Shown here one piece after another: positions 47,380 to 60,344 of a stretch of 64,000 nucleotides of DNA. Source of the stretch: Prostheceraeus crozeri (Eukaryota > Platyhelminthes > Polycladida > Euryleptidae); contig CAJQUW010013623.1 of assembly GCA_907163375.1 (NCBI GenBank), positions 1 to 64,000 on the forward strand, in the 5' to 3' direction. The position numbers and the translations under genes are program-made. Position 1 is the first letter of the stretch. Every line of letters starts with the position of its first letter. A model generated the notes under the pieces. The model saw nothing but the letters and a program-made list of their open reading frames with translations, ran no database searches and was not told the origin of the DNA.

Positions 47380-48085
47380 GTTATATTGGCAAGAGATGGA
47401 GAAGAAAGGACTCAAGGTTAGCATACAAAAAACAGAAGTAATGACCAGCAGTAGATTAGCCTCACGAATACACAAAAGAGATCGACAAGGTGCACCATTG
47501 CAGACAAATATCTAGGAGTCACTCAGCACGAAAAAGGCGGCTCGAGCACTGCAGTACAAGCAAGAATCACTGCAGCATCGGCCAAGTGGAGGGAACTGCT
47601 ATCAATCACGTGTGATAAACGGATGAGTATTAAGTTGAGGACGAAAATATAAAAGACGATGATAAGACCCGTCCGTGCTACTGTATGGAGCTGAATGCTG
47701 GACAGGTGGTAAAATGAAGGAGAACGAGCTGGAGAAGATGGAAATGCGGATGTTGCGAATGATCAAATGTGTGACACTCCGAGACCGCCTAAGGAGAGAG
47801 AACATTCGAAGCCATCTGGGTGTCGCAAGGATCATGGAGAAGGAGCGCTAGACAAGATTGCGCTGGTTTGCTCATGTGAAACGAATGGACGACTCCAATC
47901 CGGCCAAAAAGGTAATGGACTCCCAGGTGGAAGGCAGAATGACAAGTGGGAGACCGAAGAAGAGGTGGAGGGACAACGTCAGAAAGGACATGGAGGAGTT
48001 GCAGCTGAAGGAAACCGACGCGGAAAAGGCACTTGAGAAGAAGATATTCACGAGCACAGCAAGACGGCAGAGCTTGTTCCTCTTG
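47380..48085 (+). mobile_element. LINE 3' fragment (ORF2 C-terminus), + strand
   Basis: The + strand reads GLKVSIQKTEVM, then LLYGAECWTGG, ELEKMEMRMLRMIKCVTLRDRLR and finally (47858 on) RWFAHVKRMDDSNPAKKVMD, GRPKKRWRDNVRKDMEELQLKE. This is the after-palm region and C-terminus of a non-LTR reverse transcriptase. It has several stops and frame changes in its first half and a cleaner last 70 codons. It ends within about 90 bases of another LINE on the opposite strand, so the two lie tail to tail. Confidence 0.75.
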
Positions 48086-48169
48086 TTCGTTTATTGTGGG
48101 ATAGATCAACGAATAAAAATAATAAGTGACATTTTAACGGAAAAATTTCTGTTACATTTTTCGTTGTGC

Positions 48170-49560
48170 TATATTTTCTTCTTCTTCTTCGGCCGCTTTC
48201 AGTCCACCAACCTCGTCGGTCCTTTCCATGATCCATGATTTTCCTGGCACTCTTGTTAGACTGCCTTCCCAACGCGCTTTCTGTCTTCCTCTTCTTCTTT
48301 TTCCGTCCCTCGGATACCATTCCATCCGTTACCGATTTTGTCCAACGCCCATCTTGTCTTCTTGTCACATGTCCAGTCCAGCTCAATTATGGTTTTGCTG
48401 CAGTCTCCAGGACGTCATTTACTCGTTTGTTGTTTAACCCATGTGTTCTTCTTTTTATCGCGTCTTGTAATCTTCAGCATTGCTCTTTGGGTGACTTGAA
48501 GTTTATTTCGATGTTCCTTTGTTGTCCTCCACACTTCGCATCCATATATCAACACAGCGAGAATGCACTGACTGAAGGTTTGTCTCTCAAGGCACAGTGG
48601 TATTTCACTCTTGAATATATCTTTTGCACGGTTAAATGCTTGTTATGCTTGTATACATCTCCTACTGATTTCCTTAGCGACGTGGCTGCCTATGCTTATT
48701 AAGTGAACAAGGTAAATAAATTCGTTAACCTCTTCGATCTGCACCTTGTCCACACTCACCGGTTCCGAGATAACACTCTTGTTTTTCATGATTTTCGTTT
48801 TGTCCACATTTATTCTTAGTCCTCTTTGTTTACTGGCAAGTGCTAACTCATTTACTATTCTCTGGAGATCTTCCATATTTTCTGAGAAAACGATGTCGTC
48901 AGCAAATCGCATACGACTCAAATTCATGCCATTAATATTTATGCATTTTTCTATCCAGTCCAACGACCTAAAAACATCTTCAAGAACCGGCTTAAACAGT
49001 TTTGTGGAGATTGTATCACCTTGCCTTACTCCCCTAGTGACACTAAGAGGTCTTCTCTCTTCTTCCATCCTGATAACAGCTTCACTTTGACTGTAGATCG
49101 CCTTCATGATATTCACGTAAACAGGCTCGACTCCTTGGATTTCTAATGCCTTGAAAAACCTCTTTGTGTTCTACCATGTCAAACGCCTTATCAAAGTCTC
49201 TGAAACCCGTGCACAATGCCTTGCCGTTTTCATTACATTTTTCAATTAACTGGTCCACAACATGCATATGGTCAGCTGTAGAAAAGTCTTTGCGGAATCC
49301 AGCTTGTTCTTTGATTTTCGTCCAGTACTTAGGTGATCCGGTTGCAGATGATCTTTGTAAACAGCTTGTGGTAATAGTGAAATTGGTCGGTAGCTCTTCA
49401 GGTTCTTCTTGTCACCTTTCTTGTGGAGCAGTATGACGGCTGCTGTTTTCCAATCGTCTGGTGCCTTTTGATCAATAAGAATTTGCGCAAATATTTTCGC
49501 GATTCGATCAGCTATTTCGTTTCCTGCTACTTTGAGCAAGTCGACTGCCAAACCATCATG
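48170..49560 (-). mobile_element. LINE fragment, reverse transcriptase core to C-terminus, - strand
   Basis: From 49551 down: WKTAAVILLHKKGDKKNLKSYRPISLL (fingers), then DQLIEKCNENGKALCTGFRDFDKAFD (palm A), RGVRQGDTISTKLF (B), NLSRMRFADDIVFS (the catalytic motif C is ADDI) and GLRINVDKTKIM. It ends in GHVTRR...RWTKSVTDG at 48386-48230. Order and spacing are those of an RTE-like or related non-LTR reverse transcriptase. Several frame changes separate the open stretches; no endonuclease domain remains. It is longer and better preserved than the other LINE pieces in the window. Confidence 0.82.
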
Positions 49561-49564
49561 TCCT

Positions 49565-52500
49565 GATGCAATATTTTAATTATTACAAAATAAGTGAATT
49601 GGATAATCCATGGCATTTTTGACTAACATTAGCGGATTTACATAATTCCTCATTTGAAGGTGTTACTGTACATCCGTAGGTGAATATTGAAAGCGTTCTA
49701 TGATTGAGGAAATTCGGACATAACAATATCGGTCACATTGCATAAGTCAATCGTGCATTCCATCATTGATTTTTCATTGCATTCTATTTTTCTGTGAGAG
49801 ATCCGAAACTCGTATTTGATACAATACTGATTAGTTGCCAAAAGATGAGAAAAGCTAACGAACGTCGTAATACTGTAATTATCGAATATCGGAGAAGTGT
49901 CTTGTGATTTGAAAAACGTAAATCGTTTTCTGATTACATTTTCTCCATACACTAAATCATGTGAACAGTCATGTGAGTTACACAATCGTGACAGCAGCTG
50001 TTAAGTGCTGTTATTCATTCGACCAAGTGGTTCACACCACAACCGAAGAGTTAGAACCTGGTTGTAATTACGAAACAGTATGAATGATGACCAGCTCGTT
50101 TATAGAAGCGATAACACTGTGAGCAGGTCAGGTCACACAAGAATCAGAAATAAGTAAAAACTGATGAAGAAACTGAAGTCCAAGAAAAGTTCGTGCAGAA
50201 TCATTATTATCAAGCATAGAGTAATTAGCTTTTACTGCATGTCTTTTATACATGCACAAGGAAGTAGTTCGCACATTTTATGCAGAACATATTGATAATA
50301 TAAGAACCGAAACGATAGAAAGCGTTTCTTTAATCTCCATCTTGCAGAGAACACATCATCATCAACAAACATGCAGTCAGTCTTGTTTATAATACACAAT
50401 GTCATATATAGTGGTATCAGCTGAACCAGTCCATGCTGAAGAAAGTCATCCCAGGAAATGGTATTTGCAAAATGTCAGCGCTCAAATCTTATAGAATAGT
50501 AGGCCTATCTTTGGATTTACTGCTGGGATGCCGCATTCTTGTCACGGCACCACTGAACCTGATTTTCCAAGATGTTGAAGATGAAATTCGTAGACTTATA
50601 CCTCCAGCTCAGGTCGAGACTATAAGACCATGTTATCCATTTCCACTACGTAGTCTGTGAATAACCTGCTTTGTAGGGAAATGCATCCTTATGCTGTTCC
50701 AATCTACCACTTGTCTAATCAACAGTCCTGTTAGTCAAGGACGGCTTTCATTCCCTTATTTTTGAGTAAATGAACATCTTATGATCGTTCGGTGCAGACA
50801 TTTTATATACCTCGATTCTATTTATACGGCTCATCCGATCACAAAAGATTGCGGATATTGGTGTATGCAATGTTCTCTGAATTGTTTCATACTTGCATCA
50901 GTGTATCTCTGTTACCAAAGATCTTGCGGAGCCATAGGTGCAACCGTCGAACACTTTCTTGTCCGACTATAGACACTAAGCTATCTTAGGGTGTGGTTAT
51001 CTTCTAACAACCAGAATATTTACAAAGCTACCATTGTGGTTCATTTTTAAACAATGTCACTTTTACACGAGCACGTCTAGCAGAAAAACAGTATCAAAAA
51101 AATTTGCACCAAAATTTACTCATTGTTTGTGGAAGTAAAAAGTAAAATTCTAGAACACTTTCTATTCTCGATATCTAGTGTAGAACTTAACAATGTGAAC
51201 AAATTGTTCACTATCAGGTAGAGAGCGATGTGATTTCATCATCTTTAATAACCAATTAACCATCTTTGCATAATCTGACCATCAGCAAGGATAAAAAGGT
51301 CACTTGCAAAATATGTATATACGTGCATGTATATACGAGTATAATAATTTGCACGCAAAAGACAAAACAAATGAATCAATTGCAGCTATATAAACAAAAT
51401 TAAGTTTCAGTTGCGTATTCAAAACTTATTCGATTTATTCTAAATTCCAATTGATATTATCGAAATTGTAACAACGAATGCTTGAAAATGTGCAAATGAT
51501 GGTGTCTAATATTTTTGTTACCGATATTTCCCATTGCGGATTTACGGATTATGCTTCTTTTATGTCGATTATTATCTGATGAAAATCAAGTTAGATGATA
51601 AAATTCAAGTCTGGTAGGTCTAAAACCAAAACGACCACTATTACGAAGTTGCGCTGAACTGTCTTTCATCTAACCGACTGATAGCATCGTCTGGCTGTTG
51701 CAAGATGGACTAATATTCATAAAGAACATTGGATCAGTTTGTTTCAGCATCGTGGATCAGACACCAGCATCCGAAATCAGTTATGGATATCATTATAATG
51801 CTGTTCATTCACATTCATCTTAATTATTGCAAAACAATGATGAATAAAGCAACTGCCCAGACAAACTGCAGCAGGAATATCATTGCTGTTAAGATAATTA
51901 TCAAATCTCAAGTTCCGGTACTTCTACTCATGTGCGTTAAATACGTGAATCTCAATCAAGTTTTACTTATTTAGATGTTTAATTAGAATAGCTTTTATCA
52001 TTGCACAAGCTGATCACTTTACAAACGTCAATGTACTTGTGTATCATAACAGAAAGTCGCAGAGAATGTTAGATAAAATCCAGTTTTTAGCATCAAAGGT
52101 ATCAAAGAGGTCAGATATCTTTGTCTGAGAATTCTACTGTCAAAGTGCGGATTGTATGCAACGCTTCGTTTTTGTATGTAACCAAGCTGTCGGAAAAATA
52201 TGAAATTGATCCCTTCGTGCAAATCCTTTCGCAAAAGTTCGATCGGTTTAAGTCAATGAGACATAACGAGTTAATAGATAAAAGCACCAGGTTTTTAACT
52301 TAAGATTTAATCCTTGTATCAGTGGCGGTGGCGATTCCGCTTTCACACGATTCCGAATCGCGCAAATCAAGTACACGGTCAAATGAAAACAAAATTGATT
52401 TATACTAAGGTAAAATACCTTGGAGAAAGATAAAAATGCTTGGAGAATCTACTGATATATCTAATGAGGTGGCAAATTATAAATTTATGTTACGAAGAGA

Positions 52501-52730
52501 GTAAACAGTGAAAGTTCAAATAGGAAAATTGTAACTTTGGCATTCCATATTGTTATCTTTTTAAGTGTGCCATGTAGACATTTCCAGTAGAGAAAATTTT
52601 GTGGTCGCTACGCTGCATAGCTGAACTGCTAGAACGCTTGCAATTCACTGTCATTTCGTCTGAAGCAGAAAAGCTGCCGCCCAAGACAATAGAAAATAGT
52701 TTCCTTCCTTCCTCTTAAAGCAAATTTCAT
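49565..52730. other. LIG1 intron, no feature recognised
   Basis: AT-rich intronic DNA. Short frames such as 50433-50660 have no recognisable domain and no exon signals I trust. Confidence 0.45.
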
Positions 52731-53148
52731 TGAAAAATTGCATCCCAAAAATCGCTTAAATCGCCATTTAATTTCTCGTGATTCATTCCGTTACGATTTA
52801 TCGGGCGGAATCAATGAACAGCATCCATCCCGCTCCATAGAACGAATAGCGAAAAAGACACGACAATGGAGGTTTTCAATCATGAATTCAGCATTATCAA
52901 TGTGCACATCGTGTGCGCAAAATGCATCAATAGTATCAATCAAATGCGGGGTGGCCGCACGGCTCCGAAAATAAAATTCGGGTATATTTTTGGTACCGAA
53001 GATTCCCAAGTTAGTACTAGTGAAGAATAGACATGAGGTAATTAGACACAATTACGAGGAACCATGACGCAATTCTTGCTTTCACTTTATTACTTTTATT
53101 CTGTCGTGAATATTTACAAATTCGTGTTCAAATAATAGGGGTAAAGTC

Positions 53149-53205
53149 TACCTTTACGTGGATTAATTCCGTTCGAAAATCCTATACCTTTACGTGGATT
53201 AATTC
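53149..53205. repeat. 21-bp exact direct repeat
   Basis: TACCTTTACGTGGATTAATT plus a C occurs at 53149-53169 and again at 53185-53205, 36 bases apart, just upstream of the Merlin-like fragment. It may be a subterminal motif of that element or a chance duplication. Confidence 0.6.
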
Positions 53206-53235
53206 ATCATATCTTTCAAAGCTATCAAATTAAAC

Positions 53236-53424
53236 TAAAATATGTGGATGAGAACAAAGAGAAAGAAGCTGAGGCGGCTGTTTGACACAAGTGAAGCCCT
53301 TTTTGAAAATTGCCTCCATGAATTCATTTGGAAGAATACCGTTAGAGATCGAGATATGTTGTTCCAGGAATTCATAAAAATCATCCGACTAGCGTATGTT
53401 GTGATTGTAAGCGTCACATTTTAA
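53236..53424 (+). mobile_element. Merlin (IS1016/ISXO2-like) transposase C-terminal fragment
   Basis: The open stretch reads WMRTKRKKLRRLFDTSEALFENCLHEFIWKN...DMLFQEFIKIIRLAY. The pattern W...K..L....GTS...F..YL.EF.WR.......F..F...I...Y is the C-terminal end of ISXO2-like DDE transposases used by Merlin elements. Only this end is visible. The DDE core upstream was not found, so it is a truncated, dead copy within the LIG1 intron, opposite to the gene. Confidence 0.5.
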
Positions 53425-53837
53425 CGCTTCTTTTTTCATCAATTCTTCCTGTTACCAAGACTTTTCAAGTTAAGATCGTCAAGTCAAGCGATATGGAAAT
53501 TTTATTATTAACCAACCCGTGAAAGATTTCATTTAAATTTTTGGATCTATAGATTTTTATTGACGATTTAAAAACATACGAAAGCTTTTATGTCACTATT
53601 ATATATCTTTTGATTGACGAGATAATATACATATTCCACATTTTCATGTAAAGGTGTTTTTGATTCAATAATGAAAAATTCTATCATGTGTTCGAAGCGG
53701 ATGTTACAAATAAGTCTAACAAAGTGTTAAAAGTTTAATTTGATGAATGAATCCACCGTAAAGGCAGACATTACCATAATAGGCGTCTTGCAAGAGTACT
53801 AAGTAAAGAAACTGCAACTTGATAAATATTTCAATTA

Positions 53838-54014
53838 CAGTCAAACCTCGCTTATGTCACCCTTCAGTTATGTCCCAACCTCCTATGAGTCACCAAATTA
53901 TTTGGAACGGAAATACATTTGGTTTTGAATGCAATCTTTCAGTTATGTCCCCACCTCTCTTATGTCACCATTCTGACAGGAACGAATAGTGGTGACATAA
54001 GCGAGGTTTGACTG
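53838..54014. mobile_element. Tigger/pogo-like MITE with perfect terminal inverted repeats
   Basis: A 177-base element flanked by TA on both sides (53836-53837 and 54015-54016). The first and last 24 bases are perfect inverted repeats, beginning CAGTCAAACCTCGCTTATGT. The CAGT...TA-duplication pattern fits the pogo/Tigger group of Tc1/mariner transposons. The inside repeats the theme (CAGTTATGTCCcaACCTC twice), so the ends are partly duplicated internally. It has no coding capacity. Perfect ends suggest a fairly recent insertion. Confidence 0.85.
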
Positions 54015-54644
54015 TACTTAAATTTTTTAAACAAAAAAATACTGACATCTAATTGTATATTCGCGTTATACATGTGTAGGCCGAGAGGACAGTCAAGTAC
54101 TGAGTTCCTAATTCACATATTTTTGTCAATGACCCTTCTTTTTTTCTTTGCAGCTTCCAAGCTAGCTATTGCTATTGCTTCTCCTTGACGTGCTTCCAAC
54201 AATTGCACCCTTCTTATTTCTCTTGTTTCCTCTACGTCAACCTTTTTTCTGTGCGAAAAACAGAAAGTCTAATAGCAAAAATTTCATAAAAAACATATTT
54301 TCTCAAATCACAAGTGGTAAAAACCAAAATAAAACTATTTTGAAAAATAAAACGATACTATAAAAAAAGTACGTAAAACAGACATTTCAAAATTTGGATG
54401 TGTTTACCGCAAATTTCAAAATTCGGATATATATCCGAAATTCGGGAATGTGCGGCCACCATACAAATGCATCATTTTCAGATAAAAATCGTCACTGATA
54501 AACATGTACAGTACAAAAAAAAGAAACCCAAACCGCTCATCTTTCCAGTCACCACTTTATTTCGGAAATCTGCCAGTGCTATTAAATCCAGGGATAATTA
54601 CTGCTTACTTCCTAGAAGATGGAAACGCTAATGAGAAAACGTAC

Positions 54645-54797
54645 TTTACAAATCGTTTGAAACTCTTCACTGTCCGGGTCGTAGCAAGCCAATAGAAATC
54701 CTCCATAGCGTCCTGCCCGCTTTCCAGTGCCATGAAATCCTCCAATAACAACCAAATCAAGAGTGTCTCCGACTCCTTCTAAGTAGTCTTTCTTCAA
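54645..54797 (-). CDS. LIG1: DNA ligase I exon ([15 protein letters not shown]...FQTICK)
   Basis: A 153-base exon, 51 codons, phase 0 at both ends. The acceptor on the - strand is CTACATTTCAG and the donor is GTACGT. It encodes [20 protein letters not shown], then [27 protein letters not shown]. This is animal DNA ligase I from nucleotidyltransferase motif V (LKKDY carries a lysine contacting the adenylate phosphate in the family) into the OB-fold domain. In the vertebrate gene the corresponding exon has the same boundaries, running from LKKDY to AICK. The next exon is at 29979-29782. The previous exon (ending ...HNWLK) was not found to the right within the window. Confidence 0.93.
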
Positions 54798-54799
54798 CT

Positions 54800-57700
54800 G
54801 AAATGTAGAGCAAACATTAAAATTAATTATCCCGGCATATAAAATTGGCATATGAGATGCCTCTATTGATTAAAAGCGGAAGTAAATAAATGAAACACAT
54901 ACAAAGTCACTGCATCGTTGCTTTCATACGCATGACTGCAAAGTTCGACTGTAATTGCATTGGAATGTGTTGTTGCTATTCAACATATGCCTTCGTATCA
55001 GATTTCTGCTAAAATCAACGTTTATAATGTAGCTGGAGGATAAACACCACAGACGAATGAAATATAAGTTGTGTTGGAGAAGTTAAAAATACCATAAGTC
55101 GACTATGATCATCTATCTCAGTCTGGGCCTCAAACCAAAAAAACGAAATACAAAATCATGTTAGATTAATGCAATTAATCCGCAATTTTTCAGTGTCAGT
55201 TAGAATTGCATCATTGCGCAGATGAATTTTAGTGCTTTAAAAACATTTAAACACATCGATATCATCTGGCAAAGTTGAAATAAACCAACCGACATAGGTA
55301 TTTATGCATTTGTCAGCAAGTTTCATTTGATTTCAGGTAGTGACAAAATTTGAACGCAAGACCAGCGACCGACCAACACCGGCATTAAACTGCAGGCCTA
55401 GTCGGTGCCGATCTATCTTGATCAATCATTACTACTTTCCCTTTAAAACTGTCAAATATAAGTATGCCCAGGTTCTCTTAGTGAGTTGGGTTAGATTTGA
55501 CATAAATGAAGTGATATGAAAAATAATGATAAATCCGTACATAGTTGGAAGCTTTGTCTGTGTTGGGCTGTCATCATCGGACTTCATCATCCTGATTTGA
55601 TTTTAGGCCATGTTCGCATAGAAATAAGTGCAACAAAGAAATTGTTAAAAAAAAACCTTTACCAGAATACTAAAGCTATGGACCCAGGAATCGAACATGG
55701 CAAATCTGCACCTTTTGTCATGTTAACTGCCACGATTCTCCAATCAAATTAAACATAAAAACGAGAAAAAGCTAGTTTGATAAATATGAAATCGCACATT
55801 AAGAAACCTTTATACACTGTATTTCTGTTTTGACATGCAACTCTAAATTAACACCAGAACATGAAAATCATACTAGTTAAGACGCATTGAATAATCATGA
55901 AAACAGTTCTGATGAAAGGAATTAAGGAAATACGAACTTCAATTAATTGTGACAACTTAGTGAATAGTATTTATACAGAAGTGTGAATTTCAATGAGACT
56001 CATTTGATTTAAACAAAACTTCAAAACAAGCTGTTCAAAACAATTCTGTCAGGAAATATCGTTTCAAGTGCCAATCATTTTCAATATCAAGCCCGCGTGA
56101 AATTCAAACAAGACAGTAAAATACTTGAAGAATATAGTTTTCACTTTCACCACAATGATTCTCAACATTTGAAACATAGTTGTCAGGAAAGATCGATTGA
56201 GAAAATAGAAACGAAATAGAATTGTTGAAAATATTCCCATTCTGCTTATATTCAATTGAAATTTCTCAGAAGGCAAATCATTACTTGATAGCGAGGTAAA
56301 TCGAGAACATAGAAAGAAATGACTTTATGTCTTGTCATCGGTATATTTTCATAACTTTAGAAAACATCTTACTCGTATCCTTCGCATGAAACAGACGCCC
56401 ACGCATAAAAGGAAGAGATTTAGAAAAATCCAAAAGAATAATGACGCTATTACAAAACGGACGGGTTATATTCAGTTCGCCAAGGAAAGCAAGTTATTAG
56501 CAAAGACATGAAAGTCAAACTGTTGACAAAATAATTCGTGCGGTTAATAAGAAAAAAATATAAATAGAATACCAATGCTGCTCAATCTGACTAATTAGAG
56601 TATGATAAATCTGTCCTTTTGTGTCGATTCATCATCGATTCAAATACTGTCACAAGGATAATGATATCAAAATGAAAATTGAAATTTTATCTATTTAATA
56701 ATACCTTTCAAAACAGAAAAACTAATCAATTCCTAATGAAAATCTCAAGTATATTTCAATATTTGAGAATTGTTGTTGGATTCTAGGGATCTTGAACTAA
56801 ATCACAAAATTTTACACTTTTCCTTTGAAAGGAAGTAGGAAGTATATCGAAAAACTTACGACGTCACACTCCGGCAATGGAGTATCCACTTAACTCAGGT
56901 CACAACGAATTCTCGTTGTTAAATTATTAGACAATATTGTAGATAATCTTCTAAAACTCAAGCAATTTTCGCATTTGGTGCACTGAATTTACCTCGCAAT
57001 GAATCAAACTCTGGTCCCCTAGAAATTCGTTATAACAGAAGTCAACATTTTAAAGTCGAACTTTGAAATATACATTAAAAAAACCATGAACAATATGATT
57101 GAAAGTGAAAGACCTCAATATGACCAACTTACTGTAGAATATATCAATCAACTGGATTCTGTCAGGTCAAGCGATAACTGCCACTTGAACTCACTTGAGA
57201 TAGCTTAATTAAATAGAAGATGATGCCTATTGATATCAATACGTCAGATGATTAATTAGATAAATATCATCTCATAAAACTTCATATGAAGCACATAATC
57301 TAGTTATTAGAAATTTGCAGACGCTCGATTAAAAATTACTCAACGGCAGCAAGATGCAATTTACAGTAATTGCGTTTCACAGCTGAGAACTGCCGAGCCA
57401 CATAGCAAGTAAAATCTTATCAATACTTGTGTTTTCAAAAGTGACTAGTCAATCTATATAGCAGTACAGCAGCACAATTAGCAGTCATGAAGTGGATTTA
57501 TAGCAAATGTTCGGTAAAATTTCAAAAACCTTAAGAATCTACATACTCATATTATTGGGATTTAGAATTTTTAATTGCTGTTTTTCACACGAAGATAAGC
57601 GAGTTGTATAAGATGAATATTACCCGTGGGCGCACGACAAGTGTGCTCCACATGCAGTGATATTCAAACAAGCCTTAGGAAAATAAAGATGTTAATCGGT

Positions 57701-58055
57701 GTGTTCTTAATTAGAGGGAAATTAATTAGAGTTAATTAGAGGGATTATTGGACGCTCTCTCCTCAGGATCTTGACGTGCCTAAGATCCTGATAAGGCCGA
57801 TAAATCCTCATAATCTATTGATGACTCATAGTTCATATTGTCTTCACGCATTTAGTAAGTCATGCTTTGTATGAAACATAAATTTATGAAAAGACAGAAA
57901 TGGCAATTCTATCCTGTAGGCGCAGCGCATGCGTCCATGTTGTAACTTATCTGAGTATAGTGCGAATATTGAGGCAATCAAACGTTTCTAAATCTAAAGC
58001 AAAAACTTTTGGTAAAAATCATGTAGAGAACAGCAATTTTTAAATGAAATCCTGA
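54800..58055. other. LIG1 upstream intron, mostly nothing recognised
   Basis: AT-rich. A weak tRNA-like head (TGGCAGTTAACATG ... TGTTCGATTCC on the - strand, about 55735-55690) may be a worn SINE. No LIG1 exon, gene or array was recognised here. Confidence 0.4.
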
Positions 58056-58059
58056 TCTT

Positions 58060-58760
58060 GACACGTTTGCATCTATTGCTGCAAATGCCTTTCCAAGATC
58101 ATGCTTCCTTTTGAAGGAGCAGTTTCCGTGGAATGATTAGGGTGGTAAGCCGATCGAAAACGTGCTACTAGGTCAAACTTGCTCAAATGATCGCTAAGTT
58201 TACGGACGATCAGACTTTCAAGTAGTTTAGAAAGTACCGGTAAATGCGAGATTGATCGATACGAGAGTATATCGTTGAGTGCGGGATCGCCTTTCTTCAT
58301 AATCGGAGTGACACTATCTGTCTCCCAGGTTGTAGGGAAACTACCACTCAAGATGTACTTGTTGAAAAGCAGTAGGATGAAGTCCCTGATGATACCATGG
58401 GTTTCTTTCAGCAAGGCTGTGGAGAGTTGGTCACAAGAGCTCTGTTTGTCCGAAAGTCTGCTTATGGCGGCAGAGATGTCATTGAGATCAAAAGGGTGAG
58501 TCATATAATGTGCATCCGATAGGAGATAGATAGAATGATTCCTCATCTTGGTCGAGCGATGGTGTGTGAGTGGAAGAGACATGCTGATCAAAGTGGTTGT
58601 GGAAGTCAGATACAGAAAAGCTGTTACATGCCGGAGTCTTGGTTCTGCCCCTGATTGTTTTGATGGAACGCCACAGCTGTTGAGGTTTCAGACTCTCAGA
58701 TTCTATTTTGAAAACCAGAAGGATTCACGCTTGAAGTTGAGGAGTCTACAGTATTCGTAG
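58060..58760 (-). mobile_element. CR1/L2-like LINE fragment, start of reverse transcriptase
   Basis: The - strand reads, from about 58700, WRSIKTIRGRTKTPACNSF, then FDLNDISAAISRLSDKQSSCDQLSTALLKE, ILSGSFPTTWETDSVTPIMKKGD, SYRSISHLPVLSKLLESLIVRKL and FRSAYHPNHSTETA. These are the linker and the first reverse-transcriptase blocks of CR1/L2-type LINEs ('SG.FP..WK.A.V.PLLKK...D...YRPISNLP.LSK.LE'). The last 173 codons are open. The part before lies in another frame, and the polymerase catalytic blocks after it are missing, so the copy is truncated at both ends. Confidence 0.8.
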
Positions 58761-58799
58761 ATCAGTCCACACAGTGAATGCAAGCGATGATTCACTGGA

Positions 58800-59925
58800 G
58801 TTAGAGGGTGATCAGCGGTATGTTCGCTCGAGACGGTTCTAAATCACGTTATTGAGCTTCTTTGATTATTTGGCTCTTGGTCATGGCTTCTGATCTTTGC
58901 AGCTTTGCTGAATATCATTGGTGCAATGAGCCAGTAATTTGCAAATCTTGGTTGGTTTGGATTGAGTTAGTTTCGCAATAATGCATATCATTGTACATTG
59001 CTAACATTGGAAATTACTGAATTACTGAAACACTAGTTGAGGAAGTCAACAGAAAACCTATACAAGCATATCTCGATTATTTGAACAACATCGCAATTCA
59101 ATCCACATAATATTTCCTGAAATGCCGAGAATCGCCGAGAATAAACCAACATCCTATCAACTGAGCAATGCATTGACATTATTTAAGTAAAGGCATTGAT
59201 GTTCTTAAATCAAACAACACGAGAAATTAAATGAAATGTTCCCAGAATAGTATGATGAAGAGCTAAGAAACACGAAACTGCTGTATTAGCTACGCTCTTT
59301 TAATAGAACATTCCCATTTCTAATAAAAGAATCATGTGATCTATAAAGCTAGGTGTCATTCAAAAGAAAGTATGAAGATAATCAATAATGTTATTTTCTA
59401 TGGAAGACAATGAATGAAATAGCGTGAAACGTCACAACTCCCCCGAATCTAAAGCTGATGTACTTCTTTCCCTCTGATCCGACTATAGGACCAGATGCAT
59501 TTTATCGATGAACTGTATGCGAATTCCGGCTATGGTGAGACTTTATTCTCCAGCTCTAAAATTCAATTTTCACATTACATGTATTCTACTGCAATAGTCT
59601 AAAACCCCTTCTGTGAGGCTATCAGGACAATAACTGATGGCAGATCGGCAAATATGTTATGATGAAGAAATCATCCGAAATTTAGTTATAAAATCATGAA
59701 ATAATTACTATGTATGTTATGTAGTGTCATTGGAATCTTAAAGTTAATGGAATAGCCATAGAACTCTTGTACTAAATTCTTCAATTCTATTGCACTCTTA
59801 CGTTCGAGGGTTTTTCAACTCTGTTACGACGTGGTTAGAAAAACTCATCTTTCTGCAAGATTTTTTGAATAAGTATCAGCATGAAGTTAATTATGCTAAT
59901 TGAATAATCCCGTACGAAAATAATT
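58800..59925. other. Nothing recognised
   Basis: AT-rich DNA between the CR1-like fragment and the 62-bp array. No gene, RNA or repeat was recognised. Confidence 0.45.
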
Positions 59926-59930
59926 TTGCA

Positions 59931-60296
59931 ATTCATTAATGTTTCATGTAATGAACATGTAATGTTACATTAGTGACTAATGAAATTTCACCATTTCATG
60001 ATAAATGAATGATAAATGAATGAAAATACTAATGGTTCATCCAATGAAACATTAATGTAAGGTTCATTAATGAAAACTGCAATGGTTTCATGTAATGAAA
60101 CATTAATGTAAAGTTCATTAATGAAAACTGCAATGGTTTCATGTAATGTTTCATTAATGAAACATTAATGTAAAGTTCATTAATGAAAACTGCCATGATT
60201 TCATGTAATGTTTCATTAATGAAACATTAATGTAAAGTTCATTAATGAAAACTGCCATGGTTTCATGTAATGTTTCATTAATGAAACATTAATGTG
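59931..60296. repeat. Tandem array, 62-bp unit with palindromic TTCATTAATGAA
   Basis: Irregular ATTAATG-rich sequence begins at about 59931. From 60043 regular units appear, of which the best-formed are 62 bases long (AATGAAACATTAATGTAAAG ... TAATGTTTCATT), with at least three nearly identical copies and one shorter one. Each unit contains the 12-base palindrome TTCATTAATGAA, so the array can fold on itself. It shares the 12-base core ATTAATGAAACA with the array at 62231. Confidence 0.85.
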
Positions 60297-60344
60297 CCAT
60301 TCTATATTTAGAATCCTTGCCTTGGATTATTCATGCTTCCCTAT

